This document shows, piece after piece, positions 18,576 through 26,557 of a stretch of 64,000 nucleotides of DNA (positions are counted from its first letter, which is position 1; each line of letters starts with the position of its first letter). Where the stretch lies: the NCBI GenBank assembly GCA_947467345.1, contig CANIHD010000017.1, forward strand, positions 16,757 through 80,756. Direction: 5' to 3'. Made by a program: the position numbers and the translations under genes. Below the pieces are notes generated by a model that did not search any database, had not been told where the DNA came from, and saw only the letters and a program-made list of their open reading frames with translations. This stretch comes from Alphaproteobacteria bacterium (GTDB taxonomy: Bacteria; Pseudomonadota; Alphaproteobacteria; Micropepsales; Micropepsaceae).

Positions 18576-19106
18576 TCAGTTCTCGACCACGATGATTTCG
18601 GCGGCGAGCTGACCTTTCGGTCCGTCCCCTGCCCGCACGCGCACCTTCTGGCCGGGATGCAATTCCCGAATGCCGGAGCGCCGCAACGTCTCCATATGAA
18701 CGAAGACATCCGGCGCCGAAGGATCGCTGCTTAAGAAGCCGTAGCCTTTGCCGCGATTGAACCACTTCACCGTTGCATCGAACGCAGGACCACTTGGGTC
18801 CGCGACGTAGCGCGGCTCAGGTGTCATTTCCATGGGTTGCTCCGCCGTGCTGTTGTCGAGTTCCAACACGCGCAAAGCTTGAAATCCCTTCGCGCGTTTC
18901 ACCGCTTCGCAGGTGACACTTGCCCCTTCCTGCGCTGCCTTGAAACCGGATTGGCGAATGCAGGACTGATGCAAAAGAATGTCGCCCTGCTGTCCGTTCA
19001 ATGGTCTTATGAATCCATAACCCTTCACCGAATCGAACCACTTGATCCGACCCGTGACTTGCACTGCTGCGCTATCGCTCGAGAGCGCGACGATTTGCGT
19101 TTCCAT
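18576..19106 (-). CDS. double cold-shock domain protein
   Basis: A 176-residue RNA/ssDNA-binding protein with two cold-shock domains (about residues 15-80 and 108-175). Each has RNP1-like GYGFI or GYGFL and RNP2-like DILLH or DVFVH. The linker is acidic and Pro-rich. This two-domain form is typical of alphaproteobacteria, often linked to stationary phase or stress rather than cold. A GGGGG site lies just before the ATG. Confidence 0.93.
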   Translation of the reverse strand: METQIVALSSDSAAVQVTGRIKWFDSVKGYGFIRPLNGQQGDILLHQSCIRQSGFKAAQEGASVTCEAVKRAKGFQALRVLELDNSTAEQPMEMTPEPRYVADPSGPAFDATVKWFNRGKGYGFLSSDPSAPDVFVHMETLRRSGIRELHPGQKVRVRAGDGPKGQLAAEIIVVEN

Positions 19107-19268
19107 GAGAGTCCCCCAACCCCCTACCCAACTGTATTAAGATTACGTTAACAGAAAACATTGCGCAGACCAATCGACTGATTCGTTTTGGTGCAGCGCA
19201 ATACGTCGATAGTTGTAAGGGCTGTAGATCTGCTTCCGTTCGTATCGCCCTGGAGGGGCAGTAGACCG

Positions 19269-19880
19269 ATGGACTTCAAAGGCCGTTACGCAATTCCCGC
19301 ACCCTCGTCCGAAGTTTGGGCCGCATTGCACGATCCAAAAGTGCTCCAGGCCTGTATTCCCGGCGCCGAGGACGTAACCCGGACGTCGGATACCGATTAC
19401 CGCGCGGTGGCCACGGTGAAGGTCGGCCCGGTCAAAGCGCGCTTTCAGGCGAAGGTGACCTGGGCGGATGCGCCGCCCCCCGAAGGCGCAACCCATGCGG
19501 GTGTTCTTTCCGGCGAAGGCCAGGGCGGCGCGGTAGGCTTCGCCCGGGGCGACGCCAAAGTGATGCTCACGCCCGGCGGCGCCGACGTCACCATTCTTAC
19601 CTATGAAGCTAAGGCGACGATCGGCGGAAAACTGGCGCAGATCGGCCAGCGCTTGATCGACAGCACGGCCAAAGCCTTAGCCGACGAATTCTTCTCGGCC
19701 TTCGCGACATTGATGCGCGAAAAGAACACGGCGCAAACGCCCGAAGCGGCGGGCGATGCAGTGATCACGCCCGAACGCACCGCGCCCGCCGAGGGCCAGG
19801 GCTTCAAAGCGCAGATATGGGTCGCAGGCCTCATCGGTATCGTGTTTATTCTATTGCTTTTGTTCAGCCTGGTTCTCTGA
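19269..19880 (+). CDS. CoxG/SRPBCC family protein with C-terminal membrane anchor
   Basis: A 203-residue protein. The first 150 residues form an SRPBCC (START-like) domain of the carbon monoxide dehydrogenase subunit G type: MDFKGRYAIPAPSSEVWAAL, then VLQACIPGAEDV and the VKVGPVKARF strand. A linker leads to one C-terminal membrane helix (about 181-200). In CO dehydrogenase clusters CoxG anchors the enzyme to the membrane. Here the next gene is xdhC, another molybdo-hydroxylase maturation gene, but no coxMSL genes are present. ATG 19269 has a GGAGGGG site. Confidence 0.87.
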   Translation: MDFKGRYAIPAPSSEVWAALHDPKVLQACIPGAEDVTRTSDTDYRAVATVKVGPVKARFQAKVTWADAPPPEGATHAGVLSGEGQGGAVGFARGDAKVMLTPGGADVTILTYEAKATIGGKLAQIGQRLIDSTAKALADEFFSAFATLMREKNTAQTPEAAGDAVITPERTAPAEGQGFKAQIWVAGLIGIVFILLLLFSLVL

Positions 19881-19936
19881 CGCGGGAAGCCGCACGAACA
19901 CTGACAACCATCGAGATATCGATGGAAAGGTCGAGC

Positions 19937-20938
19937 ATGGATAGCGACGAACAAAACCCTCTTGCTGCCGCGAAATCGTGGCTGCAGAGCGGCGCGAATG
20001 TCGCGATTGCCACCGTCACCAAAACATGGGGTTCGGCGCCCCGCCCTGTCGGCAGTCAAATGGCGGTGCGCGGCGACGGCGCTTTCGCGGGATCGGTTTC
20101 AGGCGGCTGCGTTGAAACCGCCGTCATCGCGGAGTCGCAAGACGCCATTGCGGATGGCAAAATTCGCAATCTCAGTTTCGGCGTTTCAAATGACGATGCT
20201 TGGGCGGTCGGCCTCGCCTGCGGCGGTACGATCGACGTGCATGTCGCGCCGATCACCGCGTTCACGCGCACAATAGTGGACGCGCTTGCCGACGCTGAGC
20301 GCACGCACCGCGCTGCGGTTCTGGCATCCAATGTGTCGAACGGTGAGGCGCGCCTTTTTTATCCGGATGCGGGCGCCGAGACCGCGCTTGCCAAGGCTGC
20401 TGCTGAAGCGGCGCGGCGCGATACCAGCAGCGCTACCGAGATCGATGGACAGAATTGGTTTCTCAATGTGTTCAATCCGCCGGTCGATCTCGTGGTGATC
20501 GGCGCGGTCCATATCGCTCAGCCTTTGGTGGCGATGGCAAAGCTTGCCGGCTATGCCGTGCGCGTCGTCGATCCGCGCACGCGCTTCGCGACCGCCGAGC
20601 GCTTTCCCGGTGTCACGCTCGTTCATGCCTGGCCCGACGAAGCGCTGGCCACGCAAGGCCTCATTCCGCGCAGCGCGGTCATTGCACTTACGCACGATCC
20701 CAAACTCGACGACCCGGCGCTCGCCGCCGCGTTGAAATCCGACGCGTTCTACATCGGCGCGCTCGGTTCCCGTCAGACTCATAAAAGGCGCTTGGATCGC
20801 CTCAATGGACTGGGTTTTTCGGACGCAGATGTCGCGCGCATCAAAGGCCCCATCGGCCTCGATATCGGCGCGCGTTCGCCGGCGGAAATCGCGATTTCGA
20901 TTTTGGCGGAGATCACGAAGGAACTGCGCAGCGCTTAA
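19937..20938 (+). CDS. XdhC/CoxI family molybdenum cofactor maturation protein
   Basis: A 333-residue chaperone that in xanthine dehydrogenase systems binds molybdenum cofactor and helps its sulfuration and insertion. The N-terminal XdhC/CoxI domain shows GSAPRPVGSQMAV and GSVSGGCVE; the C-terminal NAD-binding-like domain has LVVIGAVHIAQPL, RVVDPR and YIGALGSRQTHKRR. ATG 19937 has an AAAGG site; an ATG at 19922 is also possible. It follows the coxG-like gene by 56 bases, suggesting one functional unit. Confidence 0.92.
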   Translation: MDSDEQNPLAAAKSWLQSGANVAIATVTKTWGSAPRPVGSQMAVRGDGAFAGSVSGGCVETAVIAESQDAIADGKIRNLSFGVSNDDAWAVGLACGGTIDVHVAPITAFTRTIVDALADAERTHRAAVLASNVSNGEARLFYPDAGAETALAKAAAEAARRDTSSATEIDGQNWFLNVFNPPVDLVVIGAVHIAQPLVAMAKLAGYAVRVVDPRTRFATAERFPGVTLVHAWPDEALATQGLIPRSAVIALTHDPKLDDPALAAALKSDAFYIGALGSRQTHKRRLDRLNGLGFSDADVARIKGPIGLDIGARSPAEIAISILAEITKELRSA

Positions 20939-20957
20939 GAAAATGCCGAGCAGCGAA

Positions 20958-21131
20958 GGGGGCGCCAACCCGGCAAGTCTCTCGGGTACGTTCCCCCGTG
21001 GAGGCCACGGAAGAAGGCGAAACGCCGGAAAGCCTGGCAGCGCTGCACCACAGCAAAGCAGACATCCGCGCCATACCGGGGCTTTGGCAGAACAGCCTGA
21101 ATGCGCATCCGCTCTTGTCGCTGCTGCCAGG
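20958..21131 (+). ncRNA. hairpin-rich segment, possible structured leader RNA
   Basis: Four potential helices lie in order: GGGGG/CCCCC (20958-20962 with 20993-20997) enclosing CCCG/CGGG; CCGTGG/CCACGG (20996-21010), which shares two bases with the first and would exclude it; GGCG/CGCC around AAA (21016-21026); and a longer stem CCTGGCAGCG (21033-21042) with CGCTGctGCCAGG (21119-21131). The segment ends about 90 bases before the response-regulator gene. I do not recognise a known riboswitch or sRNA family. Confidence 0.3.
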
Positions 21132-21222
21132 TGACATAGTTTGCGACACGTCTAACTTTGCCGGGACACGTTCCTCTGCCATGGTGCCCCCGATTTTGGA
21201 CCGGCACATGCCAAGCATATGA
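20998..21222 (+). CDS. doubtful small frame coupled to response regulator
   Basis: A 74-codon frame from GTG 20998 ending in TGA that overlaps the response-regulator ATG as ATGA, the arrangement used for translational coupling. The product (with LAALHHSKADIRAIPGLWQNSL and HPLLSLLPGDIV) matches nothing I recognise, has no clear ribosome-binding site and overlaps the possible RNA structure. It is either a short leader gene or chance. Confidence 0.2.
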   Translation: MEATEEGETPESLAALHHSKADIRAIPGLWQNSLNAHPLLSLLPGDIVCDTSNFAGTRSSAMVPPILDRHMPSI

Positions 21223-21947
21223 CTGACGACGGAACACAGCCTCATATATTGGTGGTCGACGATGCGCGCGATATTCGCGAGCTGTTGACGCGATATTTGA
21301 AGGAGAATGGCTATCGCGCAACCTCGGCTGAGAACGCGGCGGCGGCGCGGCGCGCTTTGCGCACAGCCGGCATCGATCTTGTCATTCTCGATATTATGAT
21401 GCCCGGTGAAGATGGGCTTTCACTTTGCCGGCACATTCGCGAAAGCTCCGGCATTCCCGTCATCATGTTGACCGCGCGCGGCGAGGAATTGGACCGCATC
21501 GTCGGGCTGGAGATCGGCGCCGATGATTATGTCGGAAAGCCGTTCAACCCGCGCGAACTATTGGCGCGTGTAGCCGCTGTTTTGCGCCGCACCAACACTT
21601 TGCCGCCGCGCCTGCGCGGGCCCGCTGCGGAGCGCTACCGCTTCGGCGAATGGACGTTCAATGCTAGCCAGCGGGAAATTTCCGGTCCCGATGGGCTTGC
21701 GCTTCCGTTGTCCAGCGGCGAATTCAAATTGCTGATGGCTTTTCTGGAGCGGCCGAAAGTTGCGCTTTCGCGCGAGCAGCTTCTCGATCTAACCAAGGGA
21801 CGCGACGCCGAAGTGTTTGACCGCTCGATTGACAATCAAGTGAGTCGCTTGCGGCGTAAAATTGAATTGGACCCTAAAAATCCGCGCTACATAAAGACCG
21901 TCTGGGGCGGCGGCTATATGTTTACCTCGGATGTGGATATCGTCTGA
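21219..21947 (+). CDS. OmpR/PhoB-family response regulator
   Basis: A 242-residue DNA-binding regulator. The receiver domain (about 9-120) has the acidic pair Asp14-Asp15, phosphoacceptor Asp58 in VILDIMMPG, and the conserved Lys in GKPF. The winged-helix effector (about 140-238) includes LSSGEFKLL, DRSIDNQVSRLRRKIE and the wing IKTVWGGGYMF. The partner kinase begins on the last base of its stop codon, so the pair is translationally coupled. Its target genes may be the flanking molybdenum-related genes, but that is only inferred from position. Confidence 0.93.
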   Translation: MTDDGTQPHILVVDDARDIRELLTRYLKENGYRATSAENAAAARRALRTAGIDLVILDIMMPGEDGLSLCRHIRESSGIPVIMLTARGEELDRIVGLEIGADDYVGKPFNPRELLARVAAVLRRTNTLPPRLRGPAAERYRFGEWTFNASQREISGPDGLALPLSSGEFKLLMAFLERPKVALSREQLLDLTKGRDAEVFDRSIDNQVSRLRRKIELDPKNPRYIKTVWGGGYMFTSDVDIV

Positions 21948-23389
21948 TGAATTGGCCAGGAACTTTACGCACGCAATTTGTAGTTACTGCGGCTGCGGCG
22001 GTGATCCTCGCCAGCCTGATCGTTATTGCGATTCTGGAAACTGCGCGTCAAAGCGAGATTCAGCGCGTGCGGATCGCCGGGTTGGCCGACCGTGTCGCGG
22101 CCTCTTTCGAACTCATTGCCGACCTTGAGCCTTCGCAACGCGACGGCGCCGTGCGCGCGCTGAACACAGTTCGCTTCCGTTATCGCATCGTGGATGAGAA
22201 TCCCTTTGGCGATCACAAGATGAGCGCGGAAGAAACGCGCATGGCGGAAGCCGTGAAGATGGCGCAAGAGGAAACCAGATTGGGACCTATCCTCGTGCGG
22301 CTTCCACCCGACACGGCCATCCGCGAACGGCCAAGCAGCGAAGGCGGCGATGCCGCTGTCCCCACCGACGCAATAGCCGGTACCGAGAACTTACCGCCCG
22401 GCTTTGAGGACAACGCCGACCGTGCCGGCGAACGCTTGCGCTTTCGCGGCAATGACGACATCGAAATGGCGCAGGGCCTCGACTCCGGACGCTGGCTGTT
22501 TGTGAACTTCGATCCGCCCGCAGCCGAGCCGCGCACCTACGAAATGCTGATCGCAGCTTTGTTGGCGGCCATTTTCACGTCCGCTGCCGCAGCGTGGCTT
22601 GGCGGGCGTGTGTCGCGCCCGCTCTCAGCGCTGGAAGCCGCAGCTGGCGAAATCGCACGCGGAAATCTTACCACGCGCGTCGAGCCGCGCGGGCCGCGTG
22701 ACGTGCGTAAAGCGGCCGAAGCCTTCAACACCATGAGCGAGCGCGTCGCGCGTACCATTCAAAGCCATCATCAATTGCTGTCCGCCGTCGGTCATGATTT
22801 ACGCACGCCCTTGGCGGCCATGCGTATCACCGCCGAATTCGTCACCGATCCGGAAAGCAAGATGCGGCTGACGCGGAATATCGACGAACTGAATTCACTG
22901 ACCGAAGCGGTGTTGTCCGCTGCGCGTGCCGGCCCCGGCGAAGAAATGTACCGCGTCGAACTTGGCGCGCTGATCGAAAGCGTCTGCGACGATCTGATCG
23001 ATCTCGGTCAGCCGATGGAAGTTGCGATCGAGGGGTCGTTCCCATGTCTCTGCCGTTCCAATGAAGTCCGGCGCGCGGTGCGCAATCTGGTCGAAAACGC
23101 TGTCCGCTATGGCGGCTCGGCTCAGGTCAGCCTGCGGGCGGAACCGGAATTCTACGCCGTTGTGATCGACGATAAGGGTCCGGGAATCCCGGAGGACAAG
23201 CTTGAGAGCGTTTTTCAGCCCTTCATGCGGCTTGAGGCCTCTCGCAGCAGCGACACTGGCGGTTTCGGCTTGGGCTTAACCATTGCCCGCACCATTGCCC
23301 GAGAAAACGGCGGGGATATAAATTTGGAAAACCGTCGCCAGGGCGGGCTCCGGGCGACCTTGCGTCTGCCCCGGGAAAAGCGCACCTAA
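21947..23389 (+). CDS. membrane sensor histidine kinase (EnvZ type)
   Basis: A 480-residue inner-membrane kinase partnering the preceding regulator. Order: TM1 (about 10-30), a periplasmic sensor of about 165 residues with low-complexity acidic and Pro segments, TM2 (about 197-215), HAMP, a HisKA dimerisation domain with His283 in GHDLRTPL, and a HATPase domain with N-box LVENAVRYGG, DDKGPGIP, FQPFMR and GFGLGLTIA. The stimulus is unknown. TGATG overlap with the regulator gene. Confidence 0.93.
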   Translation: MNWPGTLRTQFVVTAAAAVILASLIVIAILETARQSEIQRVRIAGLADRVAASFELIADLEPSQRDGAVRALNTVRFRYRIVDENPFGDHKMSAEETRMAEAVKMAQEETRLGPILVRLPPDTAIRERPSSEGGDAAVPTDAIAGTENLPPGFEDNADRAGERLRFRGNDDIEMAQGLDSGRWLFVNFDPPAAEPRTYEMLIAALLAAIFTSAAAAWLGGRVSRPLSALEAAAGEIARGNLTTRVEPRGPRDVRKAAEAFNTMSERVARTIQSHHQLLSAVGHDLRTPLAAMRITAEFVTDPESKMRLTRNIDELNSLTEAVLSAARAGPGEEMYRVELGALIESVCDDLIDLGQPMEVAIEGSFPCLCRSNEVRRAVRNLVENAVRYGGSAQVSLRAEPEFYAVVIDDKGPGIPEDKLESVFQPFMRLEASRSSDTGGFGLGLTIARTIARENGGDINLENRRQGGLRATLRLPREKRT

Positions 23390-23398
23390 TTTGCCGTC

Positions 23399-25024
23399 AT
23401 GATCTTCGAAACCGTTCCCGTCGCGGCTGCCGAAGGCGCGATATTGGTGCACAGCGCGCGCGCCGATGATCGCGTTCTCAAGAAAGGCCGCGTGCTGACG
23501 GCGGATGATCTAAGGCGTCTTGCAGCGGCGGGAACTGCCGAAGTCACCATTGTGCGTCTCGAACCCACCGATGTCGGCGAAGACGAAGCGGCGCGCACCA
23601 TTGCCGAAGGCTTTGCCGGCGCACATGTTCGCATCGGCGCGCCCTTCACCGGCCGTGCGAATCTCTATGCCCGCACCAATGGCCTCCTGATGTTGAATGC
23701 GGATGCGATCAACGCAGCAAATCGCGTGCACGAGGCGGTGACCATTGCCACGTTGCCGGAATTCGCGCGTGTGTCTGAAGGCGACATGATCGCCACCGTA
23801 AAGATCATCCCTTATGCCGCGCCGAAATCCGCAGTGACGACCGCCACGAATCTCGGTGCGGCCGCGCAAATTTCCGTGGCGCCGTTCCGCGAACTTTCCG
23901 TCGCGATTGTTTCAACGCGGCTTCCTTCGAGCAAGGCGAGCGTGACAGAGAAGACCCGCGCCTCCCTCGAAGCGCGCATTACGCCACTTGGCGGCCGACT
24001 GTTTCACGATTCTGTTGTCGCTCACGATTCCATTAGCGTGGCAGCGGCTTTGAGCGCGGCGCGGAAGACCAACGCCGATCTTTATTTGGTGATGGGCGCA
24101 TCCGCGATTTCCGACCGCCGTGACGTCATCCCGGCAGGCATCGAAGAAGCGGGTGGAAATGTTTTGCATTTCGGCATGCCGGTCGATCCCGGCAATCTTC
24201 TTCTCTATGCGGAGATGGACAACAAGCCGGTGATCGGATTGCCGGGCTGCGCGCGTTCGCCGAAATTGAACGGCTTCGATTTTGTCCTGCAACGCCTATT
24301 CGCAGGATTAGCGATCAAGAATAGCGATATTACGGGCATGGGTGTCGGTGGCCTTTTAGCAGAAATCTCAAGCCGGCCGCAGCCGCGCGAAAAAGAAGAC
24401 ATCGCGCGTCCGCGCGCACCGCGCATCGCAGCGCTCGTTTTGGCGGCGGGACTTTCCTCGCGCATGGGAAGCAATAAATTGCTGGCGCGCATCGGTGACT
24501 CGACGCTCATTCGCCGCACGGTTGAAGCGACATTGGCCGCGCATGCGCGGCCCGTAATCGTTGTCACTGGCAATGAAGCTGCGGGCATTCAATCCGCGCT
24601 TTCCGGTTTGGATTTGCAATTCGCGCATAATCCGCATTTTGCAGACGGGCTAAGCGCATCGTTGCGCGCCGGATTGAAAGCCGTGCCCGATGATTGCGAC
24701 GGCGTGCTCGTGCTCTTGGGCGACATGCCGGAAATCAGCGCGAAGCTGTTGGACCGCATGCTGGCTGCGTTTTCGCCGGCCGATGGACGCGCCATCTGCG
24801 TTGCCAGTTTTGCCGGTAAGCGAGGTAACCCGGTTCTATGGGCGCGCCGCTTCTTCGCCGAGATGGAATCCGTCAGCGGCGACACCGGCGCCAAACATTT
24901 GATTGGCACCTATGAGGATCTCGTCTGCGAGATCGAGGCCGACGAATCCGTGCTCAACGATATCGACACGCAAGACGCTTTGGCTGCGCTCAGAACCCGC
25001 ATGTCCGCCCAGGTGCATCAATGA
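23399..25024 (+). CDS. molybdopterin-binding / MobA-like nucleotidyltransferase fusion
   Basis: A 541-residue two-domain protein. Residues 1-330 form a MoeA/MogA-like molybdopterin-binding domain (IETVP-like start, VLKKGRVLTADD, and near residue 280 the NKPVIGLPGCARSPKLNGF segment). From about 343 an NTP-transferase domain begins (IAALVLAAGLSSRMGSNKLL), with VIVVTGN, VLVLLGDMPEIS and GNPVLW, as in the MocA cytidylyltransferase that makes molybdopterin cytosine dinucleotide for xanthine-oxidase-family enzymes. It starts 10 bases after the kinase gene. Together with xdhC and coxG it points to cofactor supply for a molybdo-hydroxylase encoded elsewhere. Confidence 0.88.
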   Translation: MIFETVPVAAAEGAILVHSARADDRVLKKGRVLTADDLRRLAAAGTAEVTIVRLEPTDVGEDEAARTIAEGFAGAHVRIGAPFTGRANLYARTNGLLMLNADAINAANRVHEAVTIATLPEFARVSEGDMIATVKIIPYAAPKSAVTTATNLGAAAQISVAPFRELSVAIVSTRLPSSKASVTEKTRASLEARITPLGGRLFHDSVVAHDSISVAAALSAARKTNADLYLVMGASAISDRRDVIPAGIEEAGGNVLHFGMPVDPGNLLLYAEMDNKPVIGLPGCARSPKLNGFDFVLQRLFAGLAIKNSDITGMGVGGLLAEISSRPQPREKEDIARPRAPRIAALVLAAGLSSRMGSNKLLARIGDSTLIRRTVEATLAAHARPVIVVTGNEAAGIQSALSGLDLQFAHNPHFADGLSASLRAGLKAVPDDCDGVLVLLGDMPEISAKLLDRMLAAFSPADGRAICVASFAGKRGNPVLWARRFFAEMESVSGDTGAKHLIGTYEDLVCEIEADESVLNDIDTQDALAALRTRMSAQVHQ

Positions 25025-25034
25025 GCACGCATCC

Positions 25035-25454
25035 GTGACTGATCCCCTCTACGCGCGCGAACTTCTGCGACTGGCGGCCTCCGCAACGGGCGCCGGCAAA
25101 CTCGACCTTTGCGACGTGCAAGGCGAAGCCAGCAATCCGATTTGCGGCGACCGCGTCACGGTCACGCTCAATTTCGACGGCGACGGGCATATCGCGGAAC
25201 TGGCGCACGAAACGCGCGCCTGTGTTCTGGCACAGGCCTCCGCGGCGATTCTGAGCGCCCATCTTCCTGGCGCGAGCCGTGAGGAGGTCATTGCCTTGCG
25301 TGCCGATGTACAGGCGATGCTGGGCGGCGCGAAGGAGCCGCGGGCGCCCTACTCCGATTACGGCGCGTTACGCGGCGCGGCAGAGCACCGCAATCGCCAT
25401 ACATGCGTTTTGCTGCCGCTCGACGCCGTGCTGAATGCATTGAACAAAGACTGA
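25035..25454 (+). CDS. NifU/IscU-like iron-sulfur cluster scaffold
   Basis: A 139-residue protein with the NifU N-terminal/IscU fold. The three cluster-ligand cysteines are in place: NPICGDR, ETRACVLAQASAA and RHTCVLLPLDAV. It lacks the Nfu and ferredoxin domains of full NifU. GTG 25035 begins 11 bases after the previous stop. It could supply Fe-S clusters to a molybdo-iron-sulfur enzyme, consistent with the neighbours, but general assembly is equally possible. Confidence 0.85.
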   Translation: MTDPLYARELLRLAASATGAGKLDLCDVQGEASNPICGDRVTVTLNFDGDGHIAELAHETRACVLAQASAAILSAHLPGASREEVIALRADVQAMLGGAKEPRAPYSDYGALRGAAEHRNRHTCVLLPLDAVLNALNKD

Positions 25455-25487
25455 TTGCTGCGCGTCGTCATGGTTCGCACTCTCCGT

Positions 25488-25631
25488 GTCATGGCCCGCC
25501 CGGCGCGCCTTGCGCGCCAACTGTTGGATTTGCGTGCGAAGCACGCTGGCGAGGCCATCCAGGCGATCGCAAACTCTATTGCTCATGCGGACGCAGGAGC
25601 GCTGGATGGCCCGGTCAAGCCGGGCCATGAC
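25488..25631. repeat. nested inverted-repeat intergenic element
   Basis: Outer arms GTCATGGCCCG and CGGGCCATGAC bound the element; inner arms CCATCCAG and CTGGATGG lie within it, with a short CCCGG...CCGGG stem at the right end. This is the architecture of non-autonomous palindromic intergenic repeats seen in many alphaproteobacterial genomes. No transposase or target duplication is visible. Confidence 0.6.
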
Positions 25632-25707
25632 AATGAGAAAGAGAACACGTCACATGGTTGGAGACGGTCGCTTCGCAGCCTCCTCACCATGAGGATTGGA
25701 GGTAAGT

Positions 25708-25752
25708 CCTCATCCTGAGGAGCGCGCGAAGCGCGCGTCTCGAAGGATGAGG
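25708..25752. repeat. palindromic intergenic repeat (CCTCATCC type)
   Basis: Forty-five bases bounded by CCTCATCC and GGATGAGG, with an inner hairpin GCGCGC-GAA-GCGCGC and the spacers TGAGGA and GTCTCGAA. This wording closely resembles a family of dispersed elements I know from Bradyrhizobium-like genomes. It sits 16 bases past the clpP-paralogue stop codon and may act as a terminator or mRNA end. Confidence 0.65.
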
Positions 25753-25768
25753 CTGCAAGCGCAGTCGT

Positions 25769-26386
25769 TCACACGTCTTCGGCGCGGTTCACGACTTTGG
25801 TGACAAGACCGTAGGCAACCGCTTGGTCGGCGCCGATCCAGAAATTGCGGTCCGTGTCCGTGACCACCTTCTCATAGCTCTGGCCGGTTTCGCGCGCGAT
25901 GATGCGGTTGATCCGTTCCTGCATTTTGAGAATTTCTTCGGCCTCGATGGTGATGTCGGATGCTTGGCCGCCGACGCCGCCCATCGGCTGGTGCAGCAAG
26001 AAGCGCGTGTTCGGTAGGCAGAAGCGGTTCTGCTTTTCGGCGCCGAGGAAAATATGCGCGCCGGCTGAAGCCACCCAGCCGGTGCCGATGATCTTCACGC
26101 GCGGTCCGCAGAACCGGATCATGTCGTGGATCGTGTCGCCGGACTCTACGTGACCGCCAGGCGAATTGATAACGATGCGAATGTCGCCGGTGCCTTCCGA
26201 CGCGTAGGCCAGAAGCTGCGCCGTCACGCGCTCGGCCATTTTCATATCGACTTCGCCGAAGATCAGAACGGTGCGCGATTTGTAGAGCGCTTGCGCGACC
26301 GGGGATGACGCCGGCTCGGCCTTCGCCTCTTCCTTCTTCTCGTTTTCTTCGGGGTCGTCGAGGCGCGGCGTCACAATCGGCTTCAT
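25769..26386 (-). CDS. ClpP-family serine peptidase paralogue
   Basis: A 205-residue ClpP-like protease subunit. The catalytic set appears intact: Ser in GWVASAGAH, His in LLHQPMGG, and Asp in the VVTDTDRNFW segment. The first 30 residues are an unusual acidic/Lys-rich extension (DDPEENEKKEEAKAEP) in place of the short processed propeptide of canonical ClpP. It is not next to clpX or tig, so it is probably a second ClpP rather than the main one. ATG 26386 has an AAGGA site. Partner ATPase unknown; clpA is 22 kb away in this window. Confidence 0.85.
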   Translation of the reverse strand: MKPIVTPRLDDPEENEKKEEAKAEPASSPVAQALYKSRTVLIFGEVDMKMAERVTAQLLAYASEGTGDIRIVINSPGGHVESGDTIHDMIRFCGPRVKIIGTGWVASAGAHIFLGAEKQNRFCLPNTRFLLHQPMGGVGGQASDITIEAEEILKMQERINRIIARETGQSYEKVVTDTDRNFWIGADQAVAYGLVTKVVNRAEDV

Positions 26387-26477
26387 GGAATGATCCTTAT
26401 TGTCGGGCGGACAGTAATGAGGGGGCGAAACGCGGCCTTGGCACCCCATTTGGGCGGATGAACTGGAAAAGTGGCGT

Positions 26478-26557
26478 TAATGGGTCTGGGCGGCCAGTGC
26501 AAGCCGCTCCAGAACAACGGCCAGCAGCAGGAACAGATAGGCAGCGGCCAAAAACCC
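26478..26557 (-). pseudogene. in-frame hydrophobic tail after the stop of the beta-lactamase-fold gene
   Basis: Directly after the TAA at 26558-26560 the same frame continues for 26 codons before the next TAA, with GFLAAAYLFLLLAVVLERLA and AAQTH. This is a textbook membrane helix with GC-rich third positions, quite unlike random intergenic sequence. I infer that the gene upstream once, or in relatives still, ends here, giving a second C-terminal membrane helix. A CAA to TAA change would explain it. Confidence 0.45.

Noticed and set aside
20958..21131. Assignment of the structured segment to a known class (glycine, SAM, TPP, cobalamin, fluoride or Moco riboswitch, 6S, SRP or RNase P RNA)
   Set aside because: None of the core conserved sequences of these RNAs is present as far as I can recall them.
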